A stretch of DNA of 64,000 nt from Sedimentisphaera sp050251615 (GCA_050251615.1 JBFWMM010000004.1:1-64000); one strand, 5' to 3'; numbered from the stretch's first letter, positions 26,837 through 35,880 are shown. The notes: generated from the letters alone by a model not told the origin. A program made the numbers and translations.

Positions 26837-28567
26837 ATGGGACTCATGAAAAAATGGTGTTATTATCTGGGCGTTTTGTCGCTTGCCTGCTCACTGCACG
26901 CAGCGCCCGCTCTCTCAAGCTATGTTCGCCCGATTATAGGAACAGAAGGCGAAGGCAACGTCTATCCTGGCCCATCAGCGCCATTCGGTATGATGCAGCT
27001 CGGCCCCGATACCGAAAAGAAACTCTGGGCAACCGCATCGGGCTATGAATACTCCGACCCTACAATCCTCGGCTTCAGCCTCACACACCTCTCCGGTACA
27101 GGCATTCCGGATCTGGGTGATTTTCTTTTTGTGCCGCAGGTCGGCGAGCCGTCATTTGTTTCAGGCGAGAAGGACAAACCCGAAGAAGGTTATCAGTCCG
27201 CGTACAGCCACGAAGACGAGACCGCCTTATGCGGATACTACAAGGTCAAACTGCTTAAGTCCGGCGTAACCACCGAGCTTACCTGCGGAGACAGAGCAGG
27301 TATCCTTCGCTTCACTTTCCCTGAAAGCGAGCAGTCCTCCATCATGACAGACCTCGCCCATNNNNNNNNNNNNNNNNNNNNNNNNNNNNNNNNNNNNNNN
27401 NNNNNNNNNNNNNNNNNNNNNNNNNNNNNNNNNNNNNNNNNNNNNNNNNNNNNNNNNNNNNTTGATATGATCAAATCGCTTCTCGCCCATTACGACCAGA
27501 GCGTTGACAACCTCCTGCCGATGTGGGAGCTGCAATCCAACGAGACCTGGTGCATGATCGGCTACCACTCGGTACCTGTTATAGCTGATGCATACCTCAA
27601 AGGCAACAAAGGCTTCGATGCCGAGCATGCGTTTCAGGCGATGAAAGATACGGCGATGAGCCCCGATTATGATGCTGTCGAGGAATTCGCGGAGCTGGGA
27701 TGGGTGCCGTTTGATGTGGAAAACGAAGCTGTATCAAAGACACTCGAATACGCCTACGACGACTACTGCATCGCGCAGATGGCCAAGGCAATGGGCAAAA
27801 AAGCAGATTACGAGTACTTCAGCAAACGCGCTCAGTACTATCGCAACATCTATGATGAATCAACCGGATTTATGCGCGGCAGAGATTCCAAAGGCAACTG
27901 GCGCGAGCCGTTCGACCCGCAGGGATTTGTTCAGGGCGGCGATTTCACAGAAGGCACAAGCTGGCAGTACAGCTGGTATGTACCGCATGATGTTCCCGGA
28001 CTCATCGAGCTTTTTGGCGGCAAAGAGGCATTCCTCGCTAAGCTTGATAAGCTCTTCGTGCTTAACAGCGAAGAGAATGGCGATCCGGAAGTGGACGACA
28101 TCTTCGGCCGTATCGGCGAATACTGGCACGGAAACGAGCCCAGCCACCATATCGTATATCTGTATTCAATGGCGGGAGAACCTTGGAAAGCGCAAAAGCT
28201 TCTCAGCCAGATAATCGACACACAGTACGGCAATGAGCCAAAATCTTTGACGGGTAATGATGACTGCGGCCAGATGAGCGCCTGGTACATCTTCACCTGT
28301 ATGGGATTCTATCCCGTAGCGCCGGCGAGCAACAGCTATGTTATCGGCGCTCCGCAGCTCAAAGAGATGACAATGAGCCTTTCAAACGGCAAAAAATTCA
28401 GTATGAAAGCCAACAACATCTCAGAGGAAAATGTCTATGTGCAGAGCGTGAAGCTTAACGGCAATAGCTGGAACTCCACTACTCTGCCCCATAGCGTTCT
28501 CAGCAAGGGCGGCAGCATCGTCTTCGAGATGGGCCCCGAGCCGAACAAGAGCTGGGGCGTAGAATAG
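26837..28567 (+). CDS. Secreted GH92 alpha-mannosidase (interrupted by assembly gap)
   Basis: A calcium-dependent exo-alpha-mannosidase of family GH92 with a signal peptide. The N-terminal sandwich shows YVRPIIGTEGEGNVYPGPSAPFGM and FSLTHLSGTG. The (alpha/alpha)6 barrel after the gap shows ETWCMIGYHSVPVIADAY, GGDFTEGTSWQYSWYVPHD (acid Glu) and GNDDCGQMSAWY (base Asp). The 100 N at 27362-27461 hide part of the protein: visible residues total about 540 against roughly 720-770 for the family, so the true gap is probably 500-700 bp. I prefer the ATG at 26837 because AAGGGA lies 6 nt before it; 26822 is also open. It is divergent from the GH2/GH32 unit. Confidence 0.88.
   Translation: MGLMKKWCYYLGVLSLACSLHAAPALSSYVRPIIGTEGEGNVYPGPSAPFGMMQLGPDTEKKLWATASGYEYSDPTILGFSLTHLSGTGIPDLGDFLFVPQVGEPSFVSGEKDKPEEGYQSAYSHEDETALCGYYKVKLLKSGVTTELTCGDRAGILRFTFPESEQSSIMTDLAHXXXXXXXXXXXXXXXXXXXXXXXXXXXXXXXXXXDMIKSLLAHYDQSVDNLLPMWELQSNETWCMIGYHSVPVIADAYLKGNKGFDAEHAFQAMKDTAMSPDYDAVEEFAELGWVPFDVENEAVSKTLEYAYDDYCIAQMAKAMGKKADYEYFSKRAQYYRNIYDESTGFMRGRDSKGNWREPFDPQGFVQGGDFTEGTSWQYSWYVPHDVPGLIELFGGKEAFLAKLDKLFVLNSEENGDPEVDDIFGRIGEYWHGNEPSHHIVYLYSMAGEPWKAQKLLSQIIDTQYGNEPKSLTGNDDCGQMSAWYIFTCMGFYPVAPASNSYVIGAPQLKEMTMSLSNGKKFSMKANNISEENVYVQSVKLNGNSWNSTTLPHSVLSKGGSIVFEMGPEPNKSWGVE
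27362..27461. other. Assembly gap of 100 N
   Basis: Exactly 100 N replace unknown sequence inside the GH92 gene. The round number is typical of a scaffold gap of unknown size. Reading frame agreement across it is fortuitous. Confidence 0.97.
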
Positions 28568-28590
28568 CACACAGAACAAACCCGATTGCA

Positions 28591-28625
28591 AAGGTGCGTC
28601 CGTCTCAAACCGGCGCACCTTTTTT
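28591..28625 (+). terminator. Terminator after the GH92 gene
   Basis: AAGGTGCG at 28591-28598 plus CCG pair with CGG and CGCACCTT at 28611-28621, with one bulged T, an 8-nt loop and six T at 28620-28625. Confidence 0.8.
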
Positions 28626-28637
28626 GGTTATTTGTAC

Positions 28638-28665
28638 TTGATACTGCCGGCTTTACGAATAAGAT
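28638..28665 (+). promoter_or_regulatory. Predicted promoter of the sialate O-acetylesterase gene
   Basis: TTGATA at 28638-28643 and TAAGAT at 28660-28665 with a 16-nt spacer. A start near 28672 would leave a leader of about 115 nt that contains a nested stem-loop. Confidence 0.45.
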
Positions 28666-28691
28666 TTACTCAAACGGGTGATTGGCTGTTT

Positions 28692-28742
28692 TACGACGGT
28701 TGCCAGCATTCAGGATTGATATGCTTTGTTAAAGCCGTCGTA
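28692..28742 (+). promoter_or_regulatory. Nested stem-loop in the leader of the sialate O-acetylesterase gene
   Basis: A perfect 8-bp outer stem (28692-28699 with 28735-28742) encloses a perfect 5-bp inner stem (28705-28709 with 28721-28725). There is no T run after it, so it is not an intrinsic terminator. A run of seven C follows at 28749-28755. It could be a cis-acting RNA element or a protein-binding inverted repeat; no known riboswitch class is recognised. Confidence 0.4.
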
Positions 28743-28786
28743 CCATTGCCCCCCCATCAAGATTACGTATTTATTTTGAGGAAAGT

Positions 28787-30745
28787 ATGAAGCAATCAGC
28801 AGGCAAGTACATTCAAGCATTTATTCTGGCGGCCATTTCCTGCTCGGCGCTGGCGGAAGTCAGGATGCCGGCCATATTCGGGGACAATATGGTTTTGCAG
28901 CAGAAGAGCCCTGTTGCAGTCTGGGGCTGGGCAGAGCCCGGCGAAAAGGTCGAGGTTAAAGGCAGCTGGGGCTGGTTCGGCTCAACCACCGTGGCAACAA
29001 AAGCAGATGAAAATGGTTGTTGGAAGGTAAAAATCAAGACCCCCTCAGCGAGCACAAAAACTAATACCCTCACCGTAAAAGGCACAAACGAAATCATATT
29101 TCGCGATGTTCTGATTGGTGAGGTGTGGGTATGTTCGGGCCAATCAAATATGGAGTACGAATTCCGCTGGCTCGGCGACAAGGCAAATCTGGAAAACGCA
29201 CGCAACAGCCTGAACAACGAAATCAGGTTCTTTGAAGTTGAACACAAAACATCAACCGTACCCCTGGACGACTGTCAGGGTAATTGGTCAAAGTGCTATC
29301 CCGACAACACGCTCACCTTCTCTGCCGTGGCGTACTACTTCGGCAAGCGGCTCAACGACGAGCTCGGCGTACCCGTGGGTCTGATCAGTACAAACTGGGG
29401 CGGCACAATCGCCGAAGCATGGACGAGCAAAGAAACACTTGAAAACTTCAAGGAATTCGCCCCCACCCTCAAAATTATCGACAATCCCGCCGAGATGGAA
29501 AAGGCTTACCGGGAGGGCGTGGTTCAATGGGAAAAAACAGTTGCCGGCTACGACAGTGGCGAACAGTCCAGCTGGCAGATGCCAGGCTTTGACGATTCGG
29601 CTTGGAAAACTATGAGTCAGCCATGCGAATGGGGTTCAACGGAATTTAAGGACTTTGACGGCATCGTCTGGTTCCGCAGAACTACATCAATTCCGCCATC
29701 ATGGGCCAAGCGCGATCTCGAACTCCACCTTGGCCCCATCGACGACATTGACACGGTATGGTTCAATGGCGTAAAGCTTGGCAGCACAAGCGAATGGCTT
29801 ACTCAGCGCGTCTATACAATCCCCGAATCTGCTATAAAGGTCGGCAGGAACGTCATTGCTGTTCGCATAGTTGACACCGGCGGCGATGGCGGTTTCCGCG
29901 GCTCTGCTGAAGATATGCGCATCGGGCCCATCGGAGCGGACGTCAAGACCTGCGCAACGGTTGCAGGGGACTGGAAGTATATGGGCGGAAAAGCAGGTGC
30001 TGTTCCTGCACGGTTCCCCGTTTTGGCTTTCAACGGTCCCAACCATCCCACGCTTCTCTATAACGCTATGATCAACCCGATAGTACCTTACGGCATCGCC
30101 GGAGCAATCTGGTATCAGGGCGAATCGAATTGCAGCGCATATATGCTTTACAGAGATCTCTTCCCCGCCATGATAACCGACTGGCGCGAGAAATGGCAGC
30201 TCGGCAATTTCCCCTTCTATTACGTGCAGATTGCGCCCTACATCTACGACGCCGGTACGCGCAGCGAGGCGCTGAGAGAATCTCAGATGCTCACACTCGA
30301 CAGGCTCGATAATGTCGGCATGGCTGTAACAATGGACATCGGCATGAAAAATAATATTCACCCGAAGAATAAAGTTGATGTGGGCGACAGGCTCGCACGC
30401 TGGGCGCTCAACAACCATTACGGCAAGAAAATGCCGTATTCGGGCCCGATATATGACTCTATGGCTGTTGAAGGCAACAAGATTCGCATTAGCTTCAAGT
30501 ATGCCGGTAGCGGCTTGAAGGCAACAAATGGCGAGCTGAAAAACTTCGTCATAGCCGGAAGCAACGGTAAGTTTGTTCCAGCACAAGCAGAGATCGACGG
30601 CGAGACGGTAGTTGTTTGGAGCGACAGTGTAAAGGAACCTGTTGCGGCGCGCTACGCCTGGAGCAACTGGGTTGTCGGAGATTTATTCAACGGCGATGGT
30701 CTGCCCGCTTCTTCTTTCAGGACGGACGATTATCCGTTGGATTGA
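28787..30745 (+). CDS. Secreted sialate O-acetylesterase (SASA family)
   Basis: A 652-residue exported SGNH-like esterase (signal about 1-23) removing O-acetyl groups from sialic acids or other sugars. The nucleophile is S120 in VCSGQSNMEY; later motifs are ISTNWGGT, WYQGESN and the His in DIGMKNNIHP. A beta-sandwich insert of GH2 sugar-binding type (about 250-370, FDDSAWKTM, VWFNGVKLG) splits the catalytic domain, as is usual in this family. GAGGAAAG precedes the ATG. It stands right after GH92 on the same strand but has its own predicted promoter and terminator. The substrate may be an acetylated plant glycan rather than sialic acid. Confidence 0.87.
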   Translation: MKQSAGKYIQAFILAAISCSALAEVRMPAIFGDNMVLQQKSPVAVWGWAEPGEKVEVKGSWGWFGSTTVATKADENGCWKVKIKTPSASTKTNTLTVKGTNEIIFRDVLIGEVWVCSGQSNMEYEFRWLGDKANLENARNSLNNEIRFFEVEHKTSTVPLDDCQGNWSKCYPDNTLTFSAVAYYFGKRLNDELGVPVGLISTNWGGTIAEAWTSKETLENFKEFAPTLKIIDNPAEMEKAYREGVVQWEKTVAGYDSGEQSSWQMPGFDDSAWKTMSQPCEWGSTEFKDFDGIVWFRRTTSIPPSWAKRDLELHLGPIDDIDTVWFNGVKLGSTSEWLTQRVYTIPESAIKVGRNVIAVRIVDTGGDGGFRGSAEDMRIGPIGADVKTCATVAGDWKYMGGKAGAVPARFPVLAFNGPNHPTLLYNAMINPIVPYGIAGAIWYQGESNCSAYMLYRDLFPAMITDWREKWQLGNFPFYYVQIAPYIYDAGTRSEALRESQMLTLDRLDNVGMAVTMDIGMKNNIHPKNKVDVGDRLARWALNNHYGKKMPYSGPIYDSMAVEGNKIRISFKYAGSGLKATNGELKNFVIAGSNGKFVPAQAEIDGETVVVWSDSVKEPVAARYAWSNWVVGDLFNGDGLPASSFRTDDYPLD

Positions 30746-30768
30746 TATAAGCAGATTCTAAACATCAA

Positions 30769-30802
30769 GGGGCTGTCGCAACGATGCGGCTGCCCTTTTT
30801 TT
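30769..30802 (+). terminator. Terminator of the sialate O-acetylesterase gene
   Basis: GGGGCTGTCGCA at 30769-30780 pairs, with one mismatch, with TGCGGCTGCCC at 30785-30795 across a 4-nt loop, followed by seven T at 30796-30802. Confidence 0.82.
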
Positions 30803-30832
30803 ATGTTCATATTCGTAAGAAATTCGGTGCTT

Positions 30833-31435
30833 TCAGGATGCGGTGCAGCCGTAAAGGCCCTTCTCGCGGATATAGCTCAGCAGAGGCCCCGGCAGGCCAT
30901 CCGGCGTGCGCCCTGCCTCAAGCTCGGCGCGGATAAACGTGCTACTGATGTCGTAGAGCTTTGTCTCAACCTCAATAATGTCGGGCGCCAGCTCCATAAC
31001 CTTCCCCGCAAGCGGGGGCTTGTTGCCGGAGCGCCCCATCACAACAAACGTTACCAGGCGCAGAATGTCCTCAATTCTGTACCATTTATGCAAATCTTCG
31101 ACAACATCCCACCCGCAGAGCCAATGAAGGCGCCAACCAGGCTGTTCAGCAGACAGGCGCTCAAGCGTGTTGATGGTATAGCTCGGCGAGGGCATATTAA
31201 ATTCCATATCACTCACCTCACAATGTTCAATGCCCGCAAACGCGAGCTTCAGCATATCAAGACGTTCTTGCGGGCCTGCGTTGAGTGAGTCCTGTTTGAA
31301 AGGTGAACTTAGCGCCGGCAAGATAATAACCTTGTCGAATTTCAGCTTACCCTGTACCTCTTTGAGCAGCTCAACGTGCCCGGTATGAACGGGGTCGAAC
31401 GAACCGCCAAACAGCAACACCCTCTTCAGCGCCAT
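30833..31435 (-). CDS. nadD: Nicotinate-nucleotide adenylyltransferase
   Basis: A 200-residue enzyme adenylating nicotinate mononucleotide in NAD synthesis. The nucleotidyltransferase motif is GGSFDPVHTGHVELL at the N-terminus; the C-terminal ISSTFIRAEL matches the ISSTxIR signature. LHWLCGWDVVEDLHKWY fits the substrate loop (usually LIGADxxxxL). Length is normal. The start overlaps the miaA stop region by 10 nt, so the two are translationally linked. Confidence 0.92.
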   Translation of the reverse strand: MALKRVLLFGGSFDPVHTGHVELLKEVQGKLKFDKVIILPALSSPFKQDSLNAGPQERLDMLKLAFAGIEHCEVSDMEFNMPSPSYTINTLERLSAEQPGWRLHWLCGWDVVEDLHKWYRIEDILRLVTFVVMGRSGNKPPLAGKVMELAPDIIEVETKLYDISSTFIRAELEAGRTPDGLPGPLLSYIREKGLYGCTAS

Positions 31436-32364
31436 TGTCCCTCCTTTTCTATGACGGAAAGCGCGCGGTCAAACACAGAGTCAAATTCTTCATCTTCCGA
31501 AACATCAAGCCAGCGAACGCCCTTGAATGTCTTAAACCAAGTCCTCTGCGCTTTGGCGAGGCGGCGGGTGTTAATCTTTATCTTTTCGATAGCCTTTTCT
31601 TCGGAGAGTTTGCCCTTGAAAAAATCGAAGAGCTCGGCATACCCGATTGCAACCTCCGCCTGCCTGCTGAGAGGCTTATCCAGCTCGTATAGCGCCCTTG
31701 CCTCTTCTATAAGCCCACCGGCAACCATCTGCTTGACGCGTGCGTTTATTCTGCGGCTCTCAATGTCTTTATTGCGGCGTAGGCCAATCACAAGCCAATC
31801 AGGGTCAGGCTTGCCTGCAAACTGTGTCTGCATAGACGATATAGGCGTTCCGGTGCTGTAAAAGACCTCCAGCGCACGTACAATGCGCTTTGTGTCGTTG
31901 AGATGAATCTTCTCCACTGCGGCCGGGTCAACTTCGGCAAGCTCTGCGTGAAGGGTTGCATTGCCTTCGTTTTCTATCCTCTTACGCAACTTCGCTCTAA
32001 TTTCGGGGTCTGTGCCAGGGCCTTCAAAGAGGCCGTAGAGCAAATTTTTTATGTACATAGCTGTGCCGCCGCCAGCGAGAATTTTCTTACCTCTGACAGA
32101 CATATCCTGCTGCGCTTGCCACGCAAGTTCAAGAAACCGGTTTACCCCGAAAGACTCCCATGGCTCTACCACATCGATAAGGTGATACGGCACCTGCCGC
32201 CTGCGTTCAATCGGGGGTTTTGCCGTGCCTATGTCCATACGCTTATAAACCTTCATTGAGTCTATGCTTATAATCTCGGTAGCAAAATGCCGCGCAAGCT
32301 CAAACTCCAGTCGGCTTTTGCCGCTGGCTGTTACTCCGATTATGAGTATTTTCTTCTCGTCCAA
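31426..32364 (-). CDS. miaA: tRNA dimethylallyltransferase
   Basis: An enzyme adding a dimethylallyl group to N6 of A37 in tRNAs reading UNN codons. The P-loop GVTASGKS lies about 10 residues in; DSMKVYKRMDIGTAKP, GGGTAMYIKNLLYGLFEGP and the C-terminal KINTRRLAKAQRTWFK are the family signatures. The frame is open to 32493, but that extension would overlap the divergent prenyltransferase start. I start at TTG 32364, giving 312 residues, because GGTGA lies a few nt upstream; GTG at 32373 is the alternative. Its substrate DMAPP comes from the dxs/ispA branch encoded divergently next door. Confidence 0.9.
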   Translation of the reverse strand: MDEKKILIIGVTASGKSRLEFELARHFATEIISIDSMKVYKRMDIGTAKPPIERRRQVPYHLIDVVEPWESFGVNRFLELAWQAQQDMSVRGKKILAGGGTAMYIKNLLYGLFEGPGTDPEIRAKLRKRIENEGNATLHAELAEVDPAAVEKIHLNDTKRIVRALEVFYSTGTPISSMQTQFAGKPDPDWLVIGLRRNKDIESRRINARVKQMVAGGLIEEARALYELDKPLSRQAEVAIGYAELFDFFKGKLSEEKAIEKIKINTRRLAKAQRTWFKTFKGVRWLDVSEDEEFDSVFDRALSVIEKEGQWR

Positions 32365-32414
32365 AAAACTCACCCTGTATTCATGTTTTTTCGTGAAATT
32401 GGTACCTAAGCTCT

Positions 32415-32440
32415 TATAATACAATTTTACTTGATATAAT
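32415..32440 (+). promoter_or_regulatory. Two TATAAT boxes before the prenyl transferase gene
   Basis: Perfect TATAAT hexamers are at 32415-32420 and 32435-32440 in the miaA/ispA divergent region. No convincing -35 is seen for either on the plus strand, so which is used is unclear. Confidence 0.35.
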
Positions 32441-32470
32441 CCACCCTGAGAAAGACGGCCCGAACGAAAA

Positions 32471-33367
32471 ATGTCGATAGAAGCTGATAACATAAATACC
32501 GAACTCGAAAGAGCGGTCAGAGTAATAAACGGTCAACTTGAGAAACATCTTAAAGAACGAGACGACATCCACAGCGCTCTTCTTGATGCTGTAAGCTATG
32601 CGCTTCTCGCGCCAGGAAAGCGCATCCGCTCCACTATCGTGCAGTGGGTGTGCAGGATGTTGTGCGGCGAGATAAAAGCCGAAGCGATCGTGAGTGGTTG
32701 TGCGATAGAGATGATGCACACCTACTCTCTCGTACACGACGATTTGCCGGCTATGGACAATGACGACCTTCGCCGCGGCAGGGCAACTGTACATATTAAA
32801 TATGGCGAGGCTACGGCCATCCTCGCGGGAGATGCGCTCCAGAGCATGGCTTTGGAAATTCTTGCAACAGACATCAAAGATAGCTCCAAAGCACTCAAGC
32901 TCATCGGCATACTCACCGGATTTTCCGGCGCAGGTGGAATGATAAGCGGGCAGATAGCGGATATGCAGGCAGAGCAAAATGCCGTCGAGCTGGCAGATGT
33001 TGAATATATTCACCATCACAAAACAGCAATGATGTTTGCCGCGGCTGCGGCTATGGGCGCAGTCTGCGCAAATGCTGACTCAAAGGACGTAAATCTGATG
33101 ATGCAATGGGGGCTCACAATGGGTCTTTGTTTTCAGATTACAGATGACATCCTCGATGTCGAATCGACAACGGAACAGATGGGCAAAACCGTCGGCAAGG
33201 ACAGCGCGGCCGGCAAGGCCACATGGCCGGCAGTTGCGGGAATGGAAGTCGCAAAGGCACGCGCGGCAAATCTCACTTCGCAGGCCGAAGCTATGCTCGC
33301 CCCATACGGGGAGAAGGCTGCTCCGCTGAGTGAGATGGTTATGATGCTTCTCAAAAGGACTATGTAG
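32471..33367 (+). CDS. ispA: Polyprenyl (farnesyl/geranylgeranyl) diphosphate synthase
   Basis: A 298-residue trans-prenyltransferase. The first Asp-rich motif is in VHDDLPAMDNDDLRRGR (about 92-108, D-D-x4-D) and the second is TDDILD (about 224-229), both needed for Mg-diphosphate binding. PGKRIRSTI matches the allylic-diphosphate pocket. Length fits IspA. It is followed 15 nt later by dxs, so precursor supply and chain elongation share an operon. Product length cannot be assigned with certainty. The ribosome site is weak. Confidence 0.9.
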   Translation: MSIEADNINTELERAVRVINGQLEKHLKERDDIHSALLDAVSYALLAPGKRIRSTIVQWVCRMLCGEIKAEAIVSGCAIEMMHTYSLVHDDLPAMDNDDLRRGRATVHIKYGEATAILAGDALQSMALEILATDIKDSSKALKLIGILTGFSGAGGMISGQIADMQAEQNAVELADVEYIHHHKTAMMFAAAAAMGAVCANADSKDVNLMMQWGLTMGLCFQITDDILDVESTTEQMGKTVGKDSAAGKATWPAVAGMEVAKARAANLTSQAEAMLAPYGEKAAPLSEMVMMLLKRTM

Positions 33368-33382
33368 AGGTAACAATTACGT

Positions 33383-35257
33383 ATGTGCGATAAGATATTG
33401 GACAAAGTTAATTCGCCAGCCGACATCAAGTCGATGAATATACCGGAGCTGGAAGCGCTGGCCGAAGAGATAAGGGAATTTATTGTAGAGAAGGTAAGCA
33501 TAAACGGAGGACATCTCGCGAGCAATCTCGGTGCGGTTGAGGTTACGATAGCGATGCATTACGTTTTCGACTTCGAGAAAGATTATCTTGTGTGGGATGT
33601 GGGGCATCAGTGCTACACGCACAAAATACTCACGGGCCGTAAAGCCGGCTTCGAGCGCCTGCGCAAGGCGGGCGGCGTGAGCGGATTTCCCGAGCCGAAA
33701 GAGAGCCCGACAGACCGTTTTTCCGTAGGGCACGCCGGCACAAGCATCGGCACGGCTCTCGGTATAGGCCAGGGCTGCGTCCTCAAAGGCACAAAAGAAA
33801 AGGTGGTTGCGTTTGTTGGCGACGGGAGCATTGTAAACGGCGCATCCTTTGAGGCGCTGAACAATCTCACCCAGCTGAATAGGCAGATGCTTGTCGTTTT
33901 GAATGACAACTCAATGAGTATTGATGAGAGCCGAGGAGGGCTTGCGGCTATCTTCTCGCGAATCAGACTCAACAGCAAATACGAAAGCTTCAATCGTACT
34001 GCAAAAAGAATCGTTAACAGAATTCCGCTTGTTGGCAGTAAAGTTGACAGTGCCTTGCACCGGTTCAAAAGAGCCATCAGGATGCAGCAGAGCGCGTGCC
34101 AGATATTCGAGAGCATGGAGCTTGACTACTTCGGGCCCGTTAACGGGCATGACATCAGCGGCCTTATCAAGCTGTTCACCGCACTCAAACAGCACAACCG
34201 CCCTGCCGTATTGCATATTCACACCAACAAAGGCTACGGCTATCACCCCGCAGACAAAAACCCTTCGAAATACCATTCTACCGGTCCATTTTACATCAAC
34301 GGCGAGGCCAAGAGCAAGGGCAAGCGCAGTTTCACGCAGGTGCTCGGAGAGAGTCTCTGCGATGTGGAGGATGTATGCGGCAATATAGCCGCTATAACCG
34401 CCGCGATGCCGGAAGGCACAGGCTTGAATATATTCAGAGATAAACATCCGCACAAGTTTTTCGATGTGGGGATATGCGAGAGCGTTGCCGTTGATATGGC
34501 GGCGGGGATGGCAAAGACCGGCATAAGGCCGTTTGTATGCATCTACTCGACATTTCTCCAGCGCGCATTCGACCAGATTGCGCATGACGTAGCGTTGCAG
34601 GGGCTTCCGGTCGTGTTCTGTATTGACAGAGCTGGGGTTGTCGGCGATGACGGCTACACACACAACGGTATGCTCGATATAGCCTTTCTGCGGGCGATAC
34701 CGAAGATGATAGTCTGCGCACCGGCCTGCGAGCGCGAGCTTCACGCAGCCGTGATGTACGCCGCACAGACACAATCTCCGATGGCAATCCGATACCCACG
34801 CGATATTATCCCGCAAAATCTCGGGGAATTTGATGCGCTCAGCGAGCTGTTTGAGACGGGTAAATCTGTTACCCTCACTGACCATGGCGCGCAAATCGTG
34901 ATAGTATCTTACGGCGCAGTTCTATGTGAGGCAGTGGAGGCGGCGCGAATGCTTGCCGAAAAGGCAATTATCTGCGACATTGTCAACGCTCGCTTCGCCA
35001 AGCCGATAGACGAAAATATCGTGCGCCTTGCAGGATCAGGCATAAAGATTTTCACCGTTGAAGACCATGGACTTATGTGCGGCTTCGGCTCTGCGCTTCT
35101 GGAAAAGGCGGAAGAGATGGGTATGGGAGCAGAAAACATCCACCGTTTAGGCGCGCCGGACAATTTTATAGATAAAAACACAAGAGCTGCGCAGCTTAAC
35201 CTCTGCAACTGTAGCGCAGAAGCCATAGCTGCAGCTATACTGAAAACACAGGTTTAA
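33383..35257 (+). CDS. dxs: 1-deoxy-D-xylulose-5-phosphate synthase
   Basis: A 624-residue thiamine-diphosphate enzyme condensing pyruvate and glyceraldehyde-3-phosphate, the first MEP-pathway step. Signatures seen are GHLASNLGAVEVTIA, VWDVGHQCYTHKILTG, the ThDP motif GDGSIVNGASFEALNN, and FDVGICESVAVDMAAG with CVYSTFLQRAFDQ-like text (here CIYSTFLQRAFDQ). Length is normal (620-640). GAGGT lies upstream of the ATG. It sits between ispA and pgsA with small gaps, a lipid-precursor operon. Confidence 0.94.
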   Translation: MCDKILDKVNSPADIKSMNIPELEALAEEIREFIVEKVSINGGHLASNLGAVEVTIAMHYVFDFEKDYLVWDVGHQCYTHKILTGRKAGFERLRKAGGVSGFPEPKESPTDRFSVGHAGTSIGTALGIGQGCVLKGTKEKVVAFVGDGSIVNGASFEALNNLTQLNRQMLVVLNDNSMSIDESRGGLAAIFSRIRLNSKYESFNRTAKRIVNRIPLVGSKVDSALHRFKRAIRMQQSACQIFESMELDYFGPVNGHDISGLIKLFTALKQHNRPAVLHIHTNKGYGYHPADKNPSKYHSTGPFYINGEAKSKGKRSFTQVLGESLCDVEDVCGNIAAITAAMPEGTGLNIFRDKHPHKFFDVGICESVAVDMAAGMAKTGIRPFVCIYSTFLQRAFDQIAHDVALQGLPVVFCIDRAGVVGDDGYTHNGMLDIAFLRAIPKMIVCAPACERELHAAVMYAAQTQSPMAIRYPRDIIPQNLGEFDALSELFETGKSVTLTDHGAQIVIVSYGAVLCEAVEAARMLAEKAIICDIVNARFAKPIDENIVRLAGSGIKIFTVEDHGLMCGFGSALLEKAEEMGMGAENIHRLGAPDNFIDKNTRAAQLNLCNCSAEAIAAAILKTQV

Positions 35258-35262
35258 CTACA

Positions 35263-35877
35263 ATGAAAAAATACATCCCCAACATTCTAACGGTTTCTCG
35301 AATTGTCCTTACGCTTCTCCTTTTCCTGACGATTATGAAGCTTGAGCCTGGCGACAGCGCGGGGTTTATCGAATGCCTGATATTCTTTATCGTAATATCG
35401 GCAACGGATTTCCTTGATGGCTTTCTCGCCAGAAGATGGCAGGTAGAATCGCAATTCGGCAGGGTTATTGACCCTCTTGCCGACAAGATCTTCATTGTCG
35501 GTGCGTTTATCTGTTTTACTCTGCGCTCATTGCCGGAAATCAGCATTTTGTCTCCCATTGCTCAAGATGTCGTACGCTGGACGCTAACGGGGATTATAAT
35601 CGTGCGCGAGTTGTCAGTAACAATGGTTCGCCAGGTAGCTGAGACAAAAGGACACAACTTCGCGGCATCGAAATTCGGTAAGGTCAAAATGTTCAGTCAG
35701 TGCATCGCGGGGGCGTATGTGTTGCTTCATTCCGCCCTGATGGCAGGCTCAAAGCTTTCGGCTATTGTGATTCTGGCAGTATATTTCGTTACGGCTTTCG
35801 CCACCGCAGGTTCGGGTATTGAAGCTGCCGTGAGGTTGTACAAGGCCGAGAAGGCACATAAGCTGATCATAGACTGA
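35263..35877 (+). CDS. pgsA: CDP-diacylglycerol-glycerol-3-phosphate 3-phosphatidyltransferase
   Basis: A 204-residue integral membrane enzyme of phosphatidylglycerol synthesis. The CDP-alcohol phosphatidyltransferase signature D-x2-DG-x2-AR-x8-G-x3-D-x3-D is complete in TDFLDGFLARRW and FGRVIDPLADK (about 47-73). About five or six hydrophobic segments are visible. It begins 5 nt after dxs and ends 3 nt before the convergent queE, so no separate terminator is available. Confidence 0.92.
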   Translation: MKKYIPNILTVSRIVLTLLLFLTIMKLEPGDSAGFIECLIFFIVISATDFLDGFLARRWQVESQFGRVIDPLADKIFIVGAFICFTLRSLPEISILSPIAQDVVRWTLTGIIIVRELSVTMVRQVAETKGHNFAASKFGKVKMFSQCIAGAYVLLHSALMAGSKLSAIVILAVYFVTAFATAGSGIEAAVRLYKAEKAHKLIID

Positions 35878-35880
35878 AAT

